Assembly: GCF_004187715.1 (NCBI RefSeq) | Contig: NZ_QZWF01000001.1 | Span: 124,001-188,000 of the forward strand | Length of the DNA: 64,000 bases | From: Streptomyces sp. F001 | Lineage (GTDB): Bacteria > Actinomycetota > Actinomycetes > Streptomycetales > Streptomycetaceae | Direction: 5' to 3' | Shown: one piece after another, positions 7,674-16,741 of the stretch | Numbering within the stretch: position 1 is the stretch's first letter | Layout of the letters: each line of letters starts with the position of its first letter | Translations under genes and position numbers: made by a program | Notes under the pieces: generated by a model | The model's input: only the letters and a program-made list of their open reading frames with translations | What the model was told of the DNA's origin: nothing | Databases searched by the model: none

Positions 7674-9057
7674 GCCGTACGTCCAGGACCGGGACCTGCG
7701 CGGCCTGGTGGGCCTGCCACAGCACGACCACCGCGAGGACCCCGCCGGAGACGGCCAGCAGCAGCTGCCCGAGGTCCGCCGGGCCGCCGCTGGGCAGCAC
7801 GGCGAGCGCGAGGACGCAGGTGACGGCCGCCACCCGGTGCCGTACCCAGGTGGTGGGCGCCGCGGCGGCGATGAGGAACAGCCCCCACAGCGCGTACCAG
7901 GGCCGGATCGCCGGGCCGAAGGCCGCGACCGCCGCCAGGCTGAGCCCCAGCGCGTACACCGGGCGGGGCGCAGCCGCAGCCATATGACGAGCAGGGCGAT
8001 CGCGGTGATCGCCAGTCCGGCCGTGCCACACCGGGACGGCGAGCGGCGCCAGATCGCTGCCCAGCCGTTCCAGCAGGGCGCCGGTGGCACGGCCGAGCAG
8101 GCTGGTGAGCGCCCAGTTGTGCGGCGAGACGGGCGTGTTGAGAGCGGCGATCCAGCCGTACCGGTGCCGGCCACGGCCGTCGCGGTGACCGTCGTGGCCG
8201 CGGACGCGGCGGCGGTCGTCAGCACCGCCCGTACCGGGTGGCGCCCCGCGCGCATCTGCAGCACGACGATCGCGGCGAGTCCGAGCACGGCGGGCGCCTT
8301 CACCAGCGCGGCCAGTGTGATGAGTACGGCGCCCAGGACCGGCCTGCGGCCGAGCGCAGCGACCAGGCCGACGCCGAGCAGGCCGAGCATCATGGCGTCG
8401 TTGTGTGCGCCGGCCACGAGGTGCAGCAGCACCAGCGGGTTGAGGGCACCGAGCCACAGCGCGGCGGCCGGGTCGGCACCGCTGTGCCGGGCGAGGCGGG
8501 GCAGCGCGGCCGCCATCAGGGCCACGCCCAGCAGCGCCAGGAGCCGCATCCCCATGAGGCCGGCGGGCAGTTCGCCGCTGGTCAGGCCGGACAGCGCGGA
8601 GGCGGCGGCGAGGAACACCGGGCCGTAGGGTGCCGCGGTGTGCTGCCACACCGGGGACACCTCCTCGGCGAGCGGGCCGCCGAGACGGGACGGTCCGTGC
8701 GCGTACACGTCGATCTGGGCGTCCACCATGGCCCCTTGGGCGAGGTAGCTGTAGACGTCCCGGCTGAACAGCGGCGGGGCCAGCAGCAGCGGGGCCGCCC
8801 AGACGGCGAGGACCAGCAACAGCGCGCGCGGCGTGGGCGGTTCGGGACTGCGGATCAACCGGCCGAGCAGGGCCCAGGCCGCGATCAGCAGGACGACGCC
8901 GAAGTACACGCCGACCAGCCCGAGAGCGGCGCCGGCCGAGGGGCGACAACAGCTCGCGGACGGGAAGGGCTCCGGCCGTCTCACCGCCCAGTGCGAGAAA
9001 GGCGGTACCGGCCAGGCCGAGTACCTGACAGCGGCGGAGATCGACGGAGGAAGCCAT
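7670..9057 (-). CDS. MptB-like polyprenol-phosphomannose-dependent mannosyltransferase (frameshifted)
   Basis: A multi-helix membrane glycosyltransferase read over at least four frameshifts. It starts MASSVDLRRCQVLGLAGTAFLALGG. Next come GLVGVYFGVVLLIAAWALLG, APPLFSRDVYSYLAQGAM with the conserved acidic D near the first loop, YAHGPS, AAPYGPVFL and VAGAHNDAMMLGLL, which are hallmarks of MptB-type alpha-1,6-mannosyltransferases. Later segments include SPHNWALTSLLG and AFGPAIRPWYALWGLFLIAAA. Members extend mannose chains on the outer face of the membrane. The stop at 7670 overlaps the next gene's start. An earlier ATG at 9066 is possible. The indels look like short G/C-run undercalls. Confidence 0.75.
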
Positions 9058-9146
9058 GGCCAACACTCGGTCAGCGTGTCAACGCCGGGTGGCCGGAAAA
9101 CGACGTTCCCCTTCCGGTGGGAGACCTGCGCATGACCTCCGTGTGA

Positions 9147-10059
9147 TCAGAACACCGACAGTCCGGTGAGCGTCGTGAAACGGTCCAGGGCAGCGACCCC
9201 GGCGACCGAGTTGCCGCGCTCGTCCAGCCCGGGCTCCACACGCACAACGTGCAGCGTCCCGGCACGACGGCGACGATTCCTCCGCCGACGCCGCTCTTGC
9301 CGGGCAGGCCGACGCGTAGGCGAAGTCGCCGGCCGCGTCGTACGTTCCGCAGGTCAGCATCACGCGTTGACCTGTTTGGCCTGGCTGCGCGTGAACAGCC
9401 GCGAGCCGTCGGCGCGAACGCCGTGCCGGGCCAGGAAGGCGGTGGCGAGGGCGAGGTCGGCCAGGAGGCCCGGACGGAGCACTGCCTGAAGTACTGGTCG
9501 AGCAGCAGCGGCACCGGGTTGTCGATGTTGCCGTACGAGCCATGAAGTGGCCAGGGCGCGTTGCGGTCGCCGTGCGCGGCTTCGGAGGCGGCGACCTCGT
9601 GGTCGAAGTCCAGGCCGGGGTTGCCCTCTCGGTGCGCAGGAAGTCGAGAGTGCCCGCCGCGTCGCCGGTACGGTCTGGAGGCGGTCGGTGACGACCAGCG
9701 CACGGCGTTGATGAACGGGTTGCGCGGAATTCCGTTCTCGTACTCCAACTGGACCAGGGAGTTGAACGGGTTGCCGACGGCTCGCGGCCGACGTTCCCAG
9801 AGTTCGTCGCCCTCGCGGGCCAGGTCGAGGGCGAGGTGAAGACCTTGGTGACGGACTGCGTGGAGAACGGCTCACGCCAGTCCCCCACGCCGTACACCGT
9901 GCCGTCCAGCTCCGCGACGGCCATGCCGAAGCGGCGCGGGTCGCAGGCGGCGAGCGCCGGGATGTAGTCGGCGGGCCGGCCACGTCCGGGCGTGTGCTCG
10001 ATCTCCTCGGCGATGCGCTTCAGGACCGGTTCGAAGGTCAGCGACGACGTCATGATCAA
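9147..10059 (-). CDS. glsA: Glutaminase A (frameshifted)
   Basis: A serine-dependent beta-lactamase-fold glutaminase that converts Gln to Glu and ammonia. Readable segments in order are [30 protein letters not shown], the active-site serine-lysine block [91 protein letters not shown] and a C-terminal [13 protein letters not shown]. About 300 residues, as expected. Several single-base losses shift the frame. GGAGG lies 7 bases before the TTG at 10059 and too far from the ATG at 10053, so TTG is the better start. It is the last gene of the Asn/Asp/Gln cluster. Confidence 0.85.
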
Positions 10060-10099
10060 CAGTGTGCCTCCGCATCAGGTCCTGACGCGCATCCGCAGT

Positions 10100-11484
10100 T
10101 CAGACGACGGGCGAGCCGCTGCCCGCGACGACCTCCGCCGCAACAACGCGGCCAGCCGCTCGGCCGGCAACAGGCCCCTCTCCAGACGAGTTCGCGACCC
10201 CTCGCGCCGGTGGCCAGGGCCTCCTTGGCGATGTCGGTGGCGGCCGTGTACCCGATGGCGGGTTGAGCGCGGTCACCAGGCCGATGGAGTTCTCCACGCT
10301 TGCGCGCAGGGCCTCGTGTTGGCGGTGATGCCGTCCACGCAGCGCTCGCGAGGGCGTGGCAGGCGCTCTCGAGATGGGTGATGCTCTCCGACAGGGAGTG
10401 CAGGATGACCGGCTCGAAGGCGTTCAGCTGAAGCTGTCCGGCCTCGGCGGCCATGGTGATGGTGACGTCGTTGCCGATCACCTCGAAGGCGACCTGATTG
10501 ACGACCTCGGGGATCACCGGGTTGACCTTGCCGGGCATGATGCTGGAACCGGCCTGCACGGGCGGCAGGTTGATCTCACCGAGGCCCGCGCGCGGCCCGG
10601 AGGACAGCAGGCGCAGGTCGTTGCAGCTCTTCGACAGCTTGACGGCGATCCGCTTGAGCACGCCGGACATCTGCACGAACGCCCCGCAGTCCTGGGTCGC
10701 TCGACCAGGTTCGCGCGGTGACCAGGGCAGCCCGGTGATGTCGGCGAGATGGCGGCGAGCGGCTTCCGCGTACCCGGCGGGGGCGTTCAGCCCCGTCCCG
10801 ATCGCGGTGGCGCCCAGGTTGATCTCGTGGATCAGCTCGACGGCCTCGGCGAGCCGGCTGGTCCTCGTCGAGCATCACCGCGTACGCCGAGAACTCCTGT
10901 CCCAACGTCATCGGCACCCGTCCTGGAGCTGGGTCCCCATCTTCAGTACGTCGCGGAACTCGACGCCTTGCGGCGAAGGCGTCCTGCAGCACGGACATCG
11001 CCTTGAGCAGACCGCGCACCGCGAACACCGTCGCGATCTTGACGCGTCGGGTAGACGTCGTTGGTGGACTGGCCGAGGTTGACGTCCTCGTTGGGATGCA
11101 GGTACCGGTACCGGCCCCTGGCGTGCCCAGCAGCTCCAACGCCCGGTTGGCGACGACCTCGTTGGCGTTCATGTTGGTGGAGGTGCCGGCACCGCCCTGG
11201 ATGACGTCGACGACGAACTGGTCGTGCAGCTTTCCGGAGCGTATCTCCCGCAGGCGCGACGATGGCGTCCGCCTTGTCCGAAGGGAGCAGCCGAGTTCCT
11301 CGTTCGCGAGAGCGCGGCCTCCTTCACGGCGGCGAGGGCGTCGATCAGATGCGGGTAGGCGGAGATCGGCGTGCCCGTGATGGGGAAGTTCTCCGTGGCG
11401 CGCAGGGTGTGGATGCCCCAGTACGCCTCGGCGGGACGTCGCGGTCTCCGAGCAGATCGTGTTCGCTGCGGGTGGCGCGGTCAT
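10100..11484 (-). CDS. aspA: Aspartate ammonia-lyase (frameshifted)
   Basis: Aspartase of the fumarase/aspartase superfamily: L-aspartate to fumarate plus ammonia. Visible family blocks are [12 protein letters not shown] near the start, [92 protein letters not shown], and the signature [12 protein letters not shown] with the mobile-loop serine, followed by [15 protein letters not shown]. About 460 residues. Frameshifts are frequent, the first within the first ten codons. Start: ATG 11484 with AGAGGA five bases upstream. It lies 31 bp after the asparaginase stop, so Asn goes to Asp and then fumarate from one transcript. Confidence 0.88.
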
Positions 11485-11515
11485 GAAGTCCTCTGTGGTG
11501 TCGGAGGTGTGCGAG

Positions 11516-12509
11516 TCAGGCGTACGAGGCGGAGGGCAGCGGATCGAGCGCGCGCACCGGCCGGACGCTGCCGACCCTGTCCGCCGCCGAGCAGCGGCTC
11601 GCCCGCGAACTCGGCGAGCAGCGCCGGGTCGACGCCGGCCCGGCCAGCGCCGCGCGCGACCGATCCGGCCCGTCGCGTCGGCATCTTCACGGCGACGGTC
11701 CGGCCGTCCGGAGTGCGGCGACCTGCACGCCTTCGAAGCCGTCCTTGCGAGCAGTCCGGGCACGGCCCGCATCAGCGCGCCACGTCCCGCCGGACCGCGA
11801 GGCCATTTCGGCGTGCTCGCGCATCGCATCGGCGACCCGCGCCTCGGGGTGCCGGGAGCGGCGGTGGTGATACGGGGCGGCCCGCGCAAGGCCGTGCAGG
11901 GAGACGGAGAACAGGGGTGCGCCGCAGCCGTCGACGGCACCCTGGCGACCCTGGCCGGTGGTCCTCGACGATCTCGGCGATGGCCTGCTGGAGGGAATGG
12001 GCGGGGTCGAGTAGTCGTCGAGGGACCAGCCGTTGAGCTTGGCCGTGTAGAGCATGGCGGCGTGCTTGCCGGAGCAGTTCTGGGCGACCGGGAGGGCATA
12101 CGGCCCTCACGCACCCAGGCGTCCCGGACGACCGGGTCGAACGGCAGGTCGGGGACGTTGCGCAGATCGTCCTCGTCGAGTCCGGCGGTGTCGAGATGCG
12201 CCGGGTGCCGCGAGATGCGCTCCTCCCCGGAGTGGCTGCGGCGCGAGCGAGAGCAGCTCGCCGTCGAGCGGAAGTCCGGCCCGCACCATGGCGAGCGGCC
12301 TGGACGGCTTGAGTGCCGACCGGGGTAGAAGGGGCCTCGATGTCGCCGAGCTGGAGCTGGACCTCGCCGTCCGCACGAGGACGACGACGGAGCCGTAGTG
12401 GATGCCTTCGACCATCCCGCCGCGTATGAGATGGGCGACGGGGGCGTGGAGGGGCTCACGGACTGGGGTGCGTCCCGACGGAACTGCTGTACATCACTGC
12501 CTGGTTCAT
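11516..12509 (-). CDS. L-asparaginase II family protein (frameshifted)
   Basis: Hydrolyses asparagine to aspartate. Segments match the actinobacterial asparaginase II family (not the tetrameric L-asparaginase I/II fold of E. coli): GGMVEGIHYGSVVVL, FYPRSALKP, MVRAGLPLDGELLSLA, DEDDLRNVPDLPFDPVVRDAWVREG, KHAAMLYTAKLNGWSLDDY, VDGCGAPLFSVSLHGLARA, ARVADAMREHAEMASG, KDGFEGVQVAAL, and an end at VRALDPLPSASYA. Many single-base indels. The start is uncertain: MNQA from ATG 12509 fits related proteins but needs a frame shift to reach the first conserved block. First structural gene after the regulator. Confidence 0.8.
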
Positions 12510-12689
12510 CGGTGAGGTGTCGTCGGCCGGGGCGCGGTTCACGCGTCGGCCCTGGTGGAGGTGGTGCGTATCCGGCCGCGCATGCCGTCCCCCGCGACCA
12601 GCGTCGCGACGATCAGCGGCAGGCACAGCACGTCTCCGGCGTCGACATGGACGGAACGTTTCTGCACAGCGTCGTGCAGGACTGCTCGC

Positions 12690-13348
12690 TCACGCCTCGG
12701 GTCCGCCTTCCGTGGGGTGTCCGTGCGCGCTGAGCGCACGATGTCGGTGAGGGTGGTCTCGACCCGGTCGTGGTGGGACATGGCCTCGACGCGTCGCGCT
12801 CGGAACCGTCGATCAGCGCCTCGACGATCGCCCGGTGCTCACGGTTGGACTGCTCCCGGCGTCCGCCCAGCTCGTTCAGGAACGCCGACTGGCGGGCCAG
12901 CGCGTCCCGGATCTCCTCGATGACCCGGCGGAACACCGGATTCTCGCGGCCTCGGCCACGGCCAGGTGAAGAGGTGTCCATCGCGACCCACGCGGTGGTG
13001 TCCGTCTCCGCTCCATGCGGTCCAGCAGGTGGCGAGGTGGTCGAGTTCTCCGGTGCGGCGCAGCGCCGCGTACCCGCGACCGGATCTCGACGTGTCGGCG
13101 CACCTCCAAGAGTCGCCGGCCGAGTAGTCGCCGAACGTGGGCTCCTCGACGCTGCTCGCGACGACGAAGGTGCCCTTGCCGGTCTTGGCCACGGTCAGCC
13201 CCATCGTCTGCAGGGCGCGCAGGGCCTCCCGCAGCACGGGCGGGAGACCTCGAGCGTGCGGCAGAGCTCCGCCTCGGAGGGGAGCTTGTCGCCGATCGCG
13301 TACTCGCCGCGCTCGATGGCGCCGCGGAGGTGTGAGCACCGCTTCCAT
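12690..13348 (-). CDS. GntR-family (FadR/FCD-type) transcriptional regulator (frameshifted)
   Basis: About 220 residues. The winged helix includes LRGAIERGEYAIGDKLPSEA and VLREALRALQTMGLTVA, then GKGTFVVA. The C-terminal ligand-binding FCD helices include LLEVRRHVEI, ALRRTGEHLDHL, VAMDTLFHLAVAEAA, FRRVIEEIRDALARQ, QSNREHRAIVEALIDG and AMSHHLDRVE, with His residues suited to metal or carboxylate binding. It ends TEGGPEA. Start: ATG 13348. It precedes the asparaginase-aspartase-glutaminase genes in the same direction, and a dyad lies just upstream, so autoregulation and control of amide amino acid catabolism are likely. Three or more indels. Confidence 0.85.
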
Positions 13349-13374
13349 CGCGCTGACGCGCCGCGGCCCACTCC

Positions 13375-13397
13375 ACCTGTCTGGCTGTCTGACAGGT
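13375..13397. promoter_or_regulatory. Probable operator of the FadR-type regulator
   Basis: ACCTGTC at 13375-13381 and GACAGGT at 13391-13397 form a perfect 7-base inverted repeat. Nested in it is CTGTCTGACAG (13385-13395), an 11-base palindrome of the TGTC-N-GACA type often bound by FadR/FCD regulators. It lies 27 bp upstream of the regulator ATG. Confidence 0.5.
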
Positions 13398-13552
13398 CAC
13401 AGGGGTGATACTCCGGGTGGCCGGCGGTGGTGTCAAGCGGGCCGAGCGCGCCGCAAACCGGTGGACCCCCGTTCCGGCAGTGGGGCTACCCGCACCCCGC
13501 TCGGGGGAAGACGTCATTCTGCTGCCGGGAAATGGCTCACATACTGAAGCGC

Positions 13553-14573
13553 ATGGCCAATCCAATGGTGCTCCCAGGGAACTCGTCCACGCGAAGAACA
13601 AGGCGCACAGCAAAGGGAAGCGACTTTTCCGAACTGTCGCGCCGCATAACCGAAGCCGGCTTCTGCGCCGCCGTTGTATTACACCGTGCGTTTCGGGGCG
13701 GTGACCTCGCTCTTGCGGAGGCATCGGGGCGTTTCTCGCGCTGGGGACAGCTGGAGCCAGCTGATCGTCGCCGCTTTCCTGGCCGTGATCTTCGGCCAGC
13801 TCGCGCTGGCGGCCCATGACCTCGCCCACCGGCAGTCTTCTCCGTCGGCGTCCCAGCGAGGCCGGCGGTCTGCTGGTCGCCGATCTGCTGCGGGCATGAG
13901 CTACGGCTGGTGGATGAACAAACACACCCGGCACATGCGAATCCGAATCACGAGGGAAAGGACCCCGACGTCTCTCCCGACATTCTGGTGTGGTCACAGC
14001 GGCAGGCACGCAAGCAAAGGGCTGCCCCGTTTCATCGAAAGCACCAGGCCATGCTCTTCTTTCCGCTGCTCACCCTGGAAGGGCTGAATCTGAGTTTCGC
14101 CAGCTTCAAGGCGCTGGGGAACGCGTCGTGAAACGGCCGGTGCTGGAGACGCTGCTCGTCGTCCATTTCTCGTGTACTTCGGTGCCCTGTCACCGTGCTC
14201 TCCCCTGCCAAGGCGCTCGCCTTCGTCGCCGTCCACCAGGGCCTTTCGGATCTGTCTCGGCTCGGTGTTCGCCCCAACCACAAGGGGATGCCGATGATCA
14301 GGAGGGGATGCGGCTGGACTTCCTGCGTCGCCAGGTCTCACCTCGCGCAACGTCAGGGCGGTGCGCTCATCGTCTTCATGGGCGGGCTCAACTACCAGAT
14401 CGAGCACCACCTCTTCCCCAGCATGCCGACGCCGGCGCTCCGCAGGGCCCAGGTCATCACCGAGCGGTACTGCCCGAGCTGGGCATCCCGTACCACCAGA
14501 CGGGCTGCTCGCCTCGCACCGAGAGGCGCTGCGCCACCTCAGGAGCGTCGAGAGCCGCTGCGCGCGGGGGTGA
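13553..14573 (+). CDS. Membrane fatty acid desaturase (frameshifted)
   Basis: A di-iron acyl desaturase of about 340 residues that introduces a double bond into membrane acyl chains. Segments: [51 protein letters not shown] (first His box HDLAH), [14 protein letters not shown] (second box), [78 protein letters not shown] (third box QIEHH) and LGIPYHQTG. All three His boxes can be reconstructed. Six or so indels interrupt it. The start is uncertain among ATG 13532, 13553 and 13562. Convergent with the fluoride channel operon. Confidence 0.85.
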
Positions 14574-14629
14574 CTGACTCGCCGGCGCCGTGCGGTGCGG
14601 AGGGCGCGGTCTTCGCCCCCGCACCCCCG

Positions 14630-14990
14630 TTACGACCACACGCCTCGGCGATCGCCACCCCCACGAACGCCGCGCCGAGACCCGCGCACGCTGCCACTAC
14701 GTTGACGGCGGCGTAGAGCCCAGGCCCCCGTCTCGGCCAGCCGCAGTGTCTCGTACGAAGGTCGAGTACGTGGTCAGGCCCACACAGGCCGGTGCCGAGG
14801 AGCAGCTGAAGGGGAGCCCGCGCCCGCCGCGGCGCGCCGGCCAGCAGGCCGAGGACTGCAGAGCCCACGACGTTGACCGCGAAGGTGCCCCACGGGAAGA
14901 CGGAGTCGTGCCGGGACTGCACCGCCCGTCGGCGAGATAACGGAGCGGGGCGCCGATCATGGCGCCCGCGACGACCAGCAGCCAGTTCAC
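14630..14990 (-). CDS. crcB: CrcB-type fluoride channel, second copy (frameshifted)
   Basis: A small four-helix Fluc/CrcB fluoride channel subunit. Segments: [19 protein letters not shown], the hallmark [27 protein letters not shown] followed by TTYSTF (the conserved pore TTFS-like stretch), and [24 protein letters not shown]. Fluc channels are dual-topology dimers; two adjacent copies may form a heterodimer. Start: GTG 14990, preceded by GGGGGAG and overlapping the DUF190 stop as GTGA. As sequenced, the frame reads on to 14539; one lost base would place the stop at the TAA at 14630. Confidence 0.85.
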
Positions 14991-15353
14991 GACGACGTCT
15001 CCCCCTCGGTCCCGATGCGCCACGGCCGACGTACCTGATGACCTCGCAGCCCTCGAGGATCACGAGTCCCTCGGTGACCAGTTCGTCGAGCTGCGGCAGG
15101 AAGGCCCGGACGCGCTCCTCGGTGTCGACGATCACGACAGCCACCGGCAGGTTCTCGCTCAGGGACAGCAGCCGGGAGGTGTGGATCACGGACGAGGCGC
15201 CGAAGCCCTCGATGCCCTTGAAGACGCTGGCGCCCGCCAGCCCCGCCGCGCGGCCCGGTGCACGATCTCGGAGCAGAGGGGTCTGTGGTGCCAGGTGTCG
15301 TTCTCGCCGACGAAGACGGTCACGCGCGTAGCGCTGCCGGTCAGCCGGGTCAT
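14987..15353 (-). CDS. DUF190 protein of the fluoride operon
   Basis: About 120 residues, related to PII-like DUF190 proteins that often accompany crcB. Segments: [14 protein letters not shown] near residue 10, SEIVHRA, then [31 protein letters not shown] and [18 protein letters not shown]. One or two frameshifts. Start: ATG 15353 with GGAGG five bases upstream and an ATGA overlap with the crcB1 stop. The end GTEGETSS overlaps the crcB2 start. Coupling on both sides suggests a role in assembling or controlling the channel. The ligand is unknown. Confidence 0.85.
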
Positions 15354-15811
15354 CGCTGCCTCCGTGTCAGGAAACGACGGGTCGCGGTCGCGCCGAGCCA
15401 CACCGCGGCGAGCGCCGCCGACACGGTCGCGGCCAGATACGCCAGGGCGGTGCGCGGGTGGCCGGCGTCGACCAGCTGCTGAATGTCGACGGCGTACGTC
15501 GAGAAGGTCGTGAAGCCGCCGAGCACGCCGGTGCCGAAGAAGGGGCGGACCAGGCGGTGGGCGACCCAGACGTCGGTGATGATCACCATGAACACGCCGA
15601 TCACGGCGCAGCCGGTGACATTGACCCAGAAGGTCGACCAGGGGAACCCGCCCGTCTGCGCGGGCCACCACACCGAGGCCGCATACCGGGCCGTCGCGCC
15701 GATCGCGCCGCCGACGACGACCACCGCGACGACGGGCACCTGGGCACGCCAGGCGCGCCGTCGTGGGGGACGCGTGTCCAGGGGGAGGCTCTCGGTCTCC
15801 GGGGCTGTCAT
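15350..15811 (-). CDS. crcB: CrcB-type fluoride channel, first copy
   Basis: 153 residues, clean frame. A cytoplasmic N-terminal tail of about 25 residues precedes four membrane helices: [41 protein letters not shown] (with the conserved N), [19 protein letters not shown] (the pore TTFST motif) and [19 protein letters not shown]. It expels fluoride passively. Start: ATG 15811 within a CTGTCATGACAG palindrome, behind GTAGGAG. First gene of the crcB-DUF190-crcB operon. Confidence 0.92.
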   Translation of the reverse strand: MTAPETESLPLDTRPPRRRAWRAQVPVVAVVVVGGAIGATARYAASVWWPAQTGGFPWSTFWVNVTGCAVIGVFMVIITDVWVAHRLVRPFFGTGVLGGFTTFSTYAVDIQQLVDAGHPRTALAYLAATVSAALAAVWLGATATRRFLTRRQR

Positions 15812-15823
15812 GACAGTACGTCT

Positions 15824-15869
15824 CCTACTCGCCGGGCCCTGACTGCGGGCGCCTGTCGTCGCAAGTAGG
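15824..15869 (-). promoter_or_regulatory. Leader hairpin that can hide the crcB ribosome binding site
   Basis: On the minus strand CCTACTTGC (15869-15861) pairs with GCGAGTAGG (15832-15824) over nine positions, including one G-U. The second arm contains most of the GTAGGAG Shine-Dalgarno sequence of crcB1, so the folded form would block translation. The loop is 28 bases. I do not recognise the conserved core of the known fluoride riboswitch. Confidence 0.45.
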
Positions 15870-15973
15870 GACCGTTGGCGGCACCGACGCCGCGGTTCGG
15901 GTACGGCGGGCCCCACCGCCGCGCCGCGCGGGAACGCGGCCCCCGCCAGACTAGCTCCGGGGCCGCGCACCCG

Positions 15974-16196
15974 TCACTTCGAGGCGGTGCCTCGCACACC
16001 GCGACGCCGCGCTCCCGGACACTGCCCAGGATCAGCAGGTCGCCCCCTGCACAGACGCTGGTGATCACGCGGAAGCCGGTGCGGCGGTGGGTGAGGTGGT
16101 GGACGACGTCACCGTCGTCGACCGCCAGGACACCGGCCGCGGCCGGAGGGCGGACGGGGGCGTGACCCTCGGGCGGGTACCCGCCGTGGCCGCTTT
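15974..16196 (-). pseudogene. SMP-30/strictosidine synthase-like C-terminal fragment
   Basis: A stretch of about 70 codons reads GGVLAVDDGDVVHHL, then RTGFRVITSVCAGGDLLILGSVRE and GVAVCE. This resembles the last blade of SMP-30/strictosidine-synthase-like beta-propellers (pattern: V-L-A-V-D, T-S-V, L-x-L-G-S). There is no start codon or earlier propeller blades, because the ArsR-type gene ends only a few bases upstream. I read it as a remnant, with one frameshift near the end. Identification is weak. Confidence 0.3.
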
Positions 16197-16198
16197 CC

Positions 16199-16484
16199 CT
16201 ACCAGCCCTTCTCGAACATCCGGGCCACCTCGGCGATCCGGACCTCGTCGCGGCGGTAGTAGGTGCGGCGCCGGACACGCTTGGCGCGCAGCATGCCGAG
16301 GTCCGCGAGGAGGGTGAGGTGGGTGTGGGCCACCGCGCGGCGGACGCCGAGCTTCGCGGCGACGGCGTCGGCGGAGACCCCGTCCGCCACGAGGTCGGTG
16401 TGCCGCCGGCGGGGAAAGTGGGCGACCGGATCCTTCAGCCACTCCAGGATGCGCAGGCGGGTGTCGTTGCGGAGTCCTCAGCAT
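16199..16484 (-). CDS. ArsR-type winged-helix regulator (frameshifted)
   Basis: About 95 residues. Segments: LRILEWLKDPVAHFP at the start, VSADAVAAKLGVRRAVAHTHLTLLADLGMLRAKRV (helix-turn-helix) and YYRRDEVRIAEVARMFEKGW at the C-terminus, typical of an ArsR-like family in Streptomyces. No cysteine metal-binding motif is visible, so it is probably not a metal sensor. Start: ATG 16484 with frameshifts in the first codons and near the linker. Whether it controls the downstream crcB operon in the same direction is open. Confidence 0.7.
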
Positions 16485-16614
16485 TACGTCCCCCTCGGTC
16501 CGGGCCCTCTATGTGCGGCTTGCCCACTGTGGCGCCGGTCAAGCCGCCGTGCTCGGCACACCGCCGGACTTGACCGGGATCGAACGGACCTTCGCCTCAA
16601 TGTCACGGAACAGC

Positions 16615-16658
16615 GAGGACCCGGCCGCGGAGGTACGCACTCGCACGGCCGGGTCCTC
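16615..16658. terminator. Strong inverted repeat downstream of the galactanase
   Basis: GAGGACCCGGCCG (16615-16627) and CGGCCGGGTCCTC (16646-16658) form a perfect 13-bp stem with an 18-base loop, about 85 bp past the galactanase stop. Likely a terminator usable on both strands. Confidence 0.65.
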
Positions 16659-16741
16659 GGGTCCCGTGATCCGCCTGGGAGCAACACGATGGGGCCTCAC
16701 CTCAGCCCCGCCGACCCCCGGCGAATCCCCGCCGAATCCCC

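Noticed and set aside
15812..15973. Known fluoride riboswitch upstream of crcB1
   Set aside because: The conserved core elements of the crcB motif are not recognisable; only the simple ribosome-site hairpin is supported.
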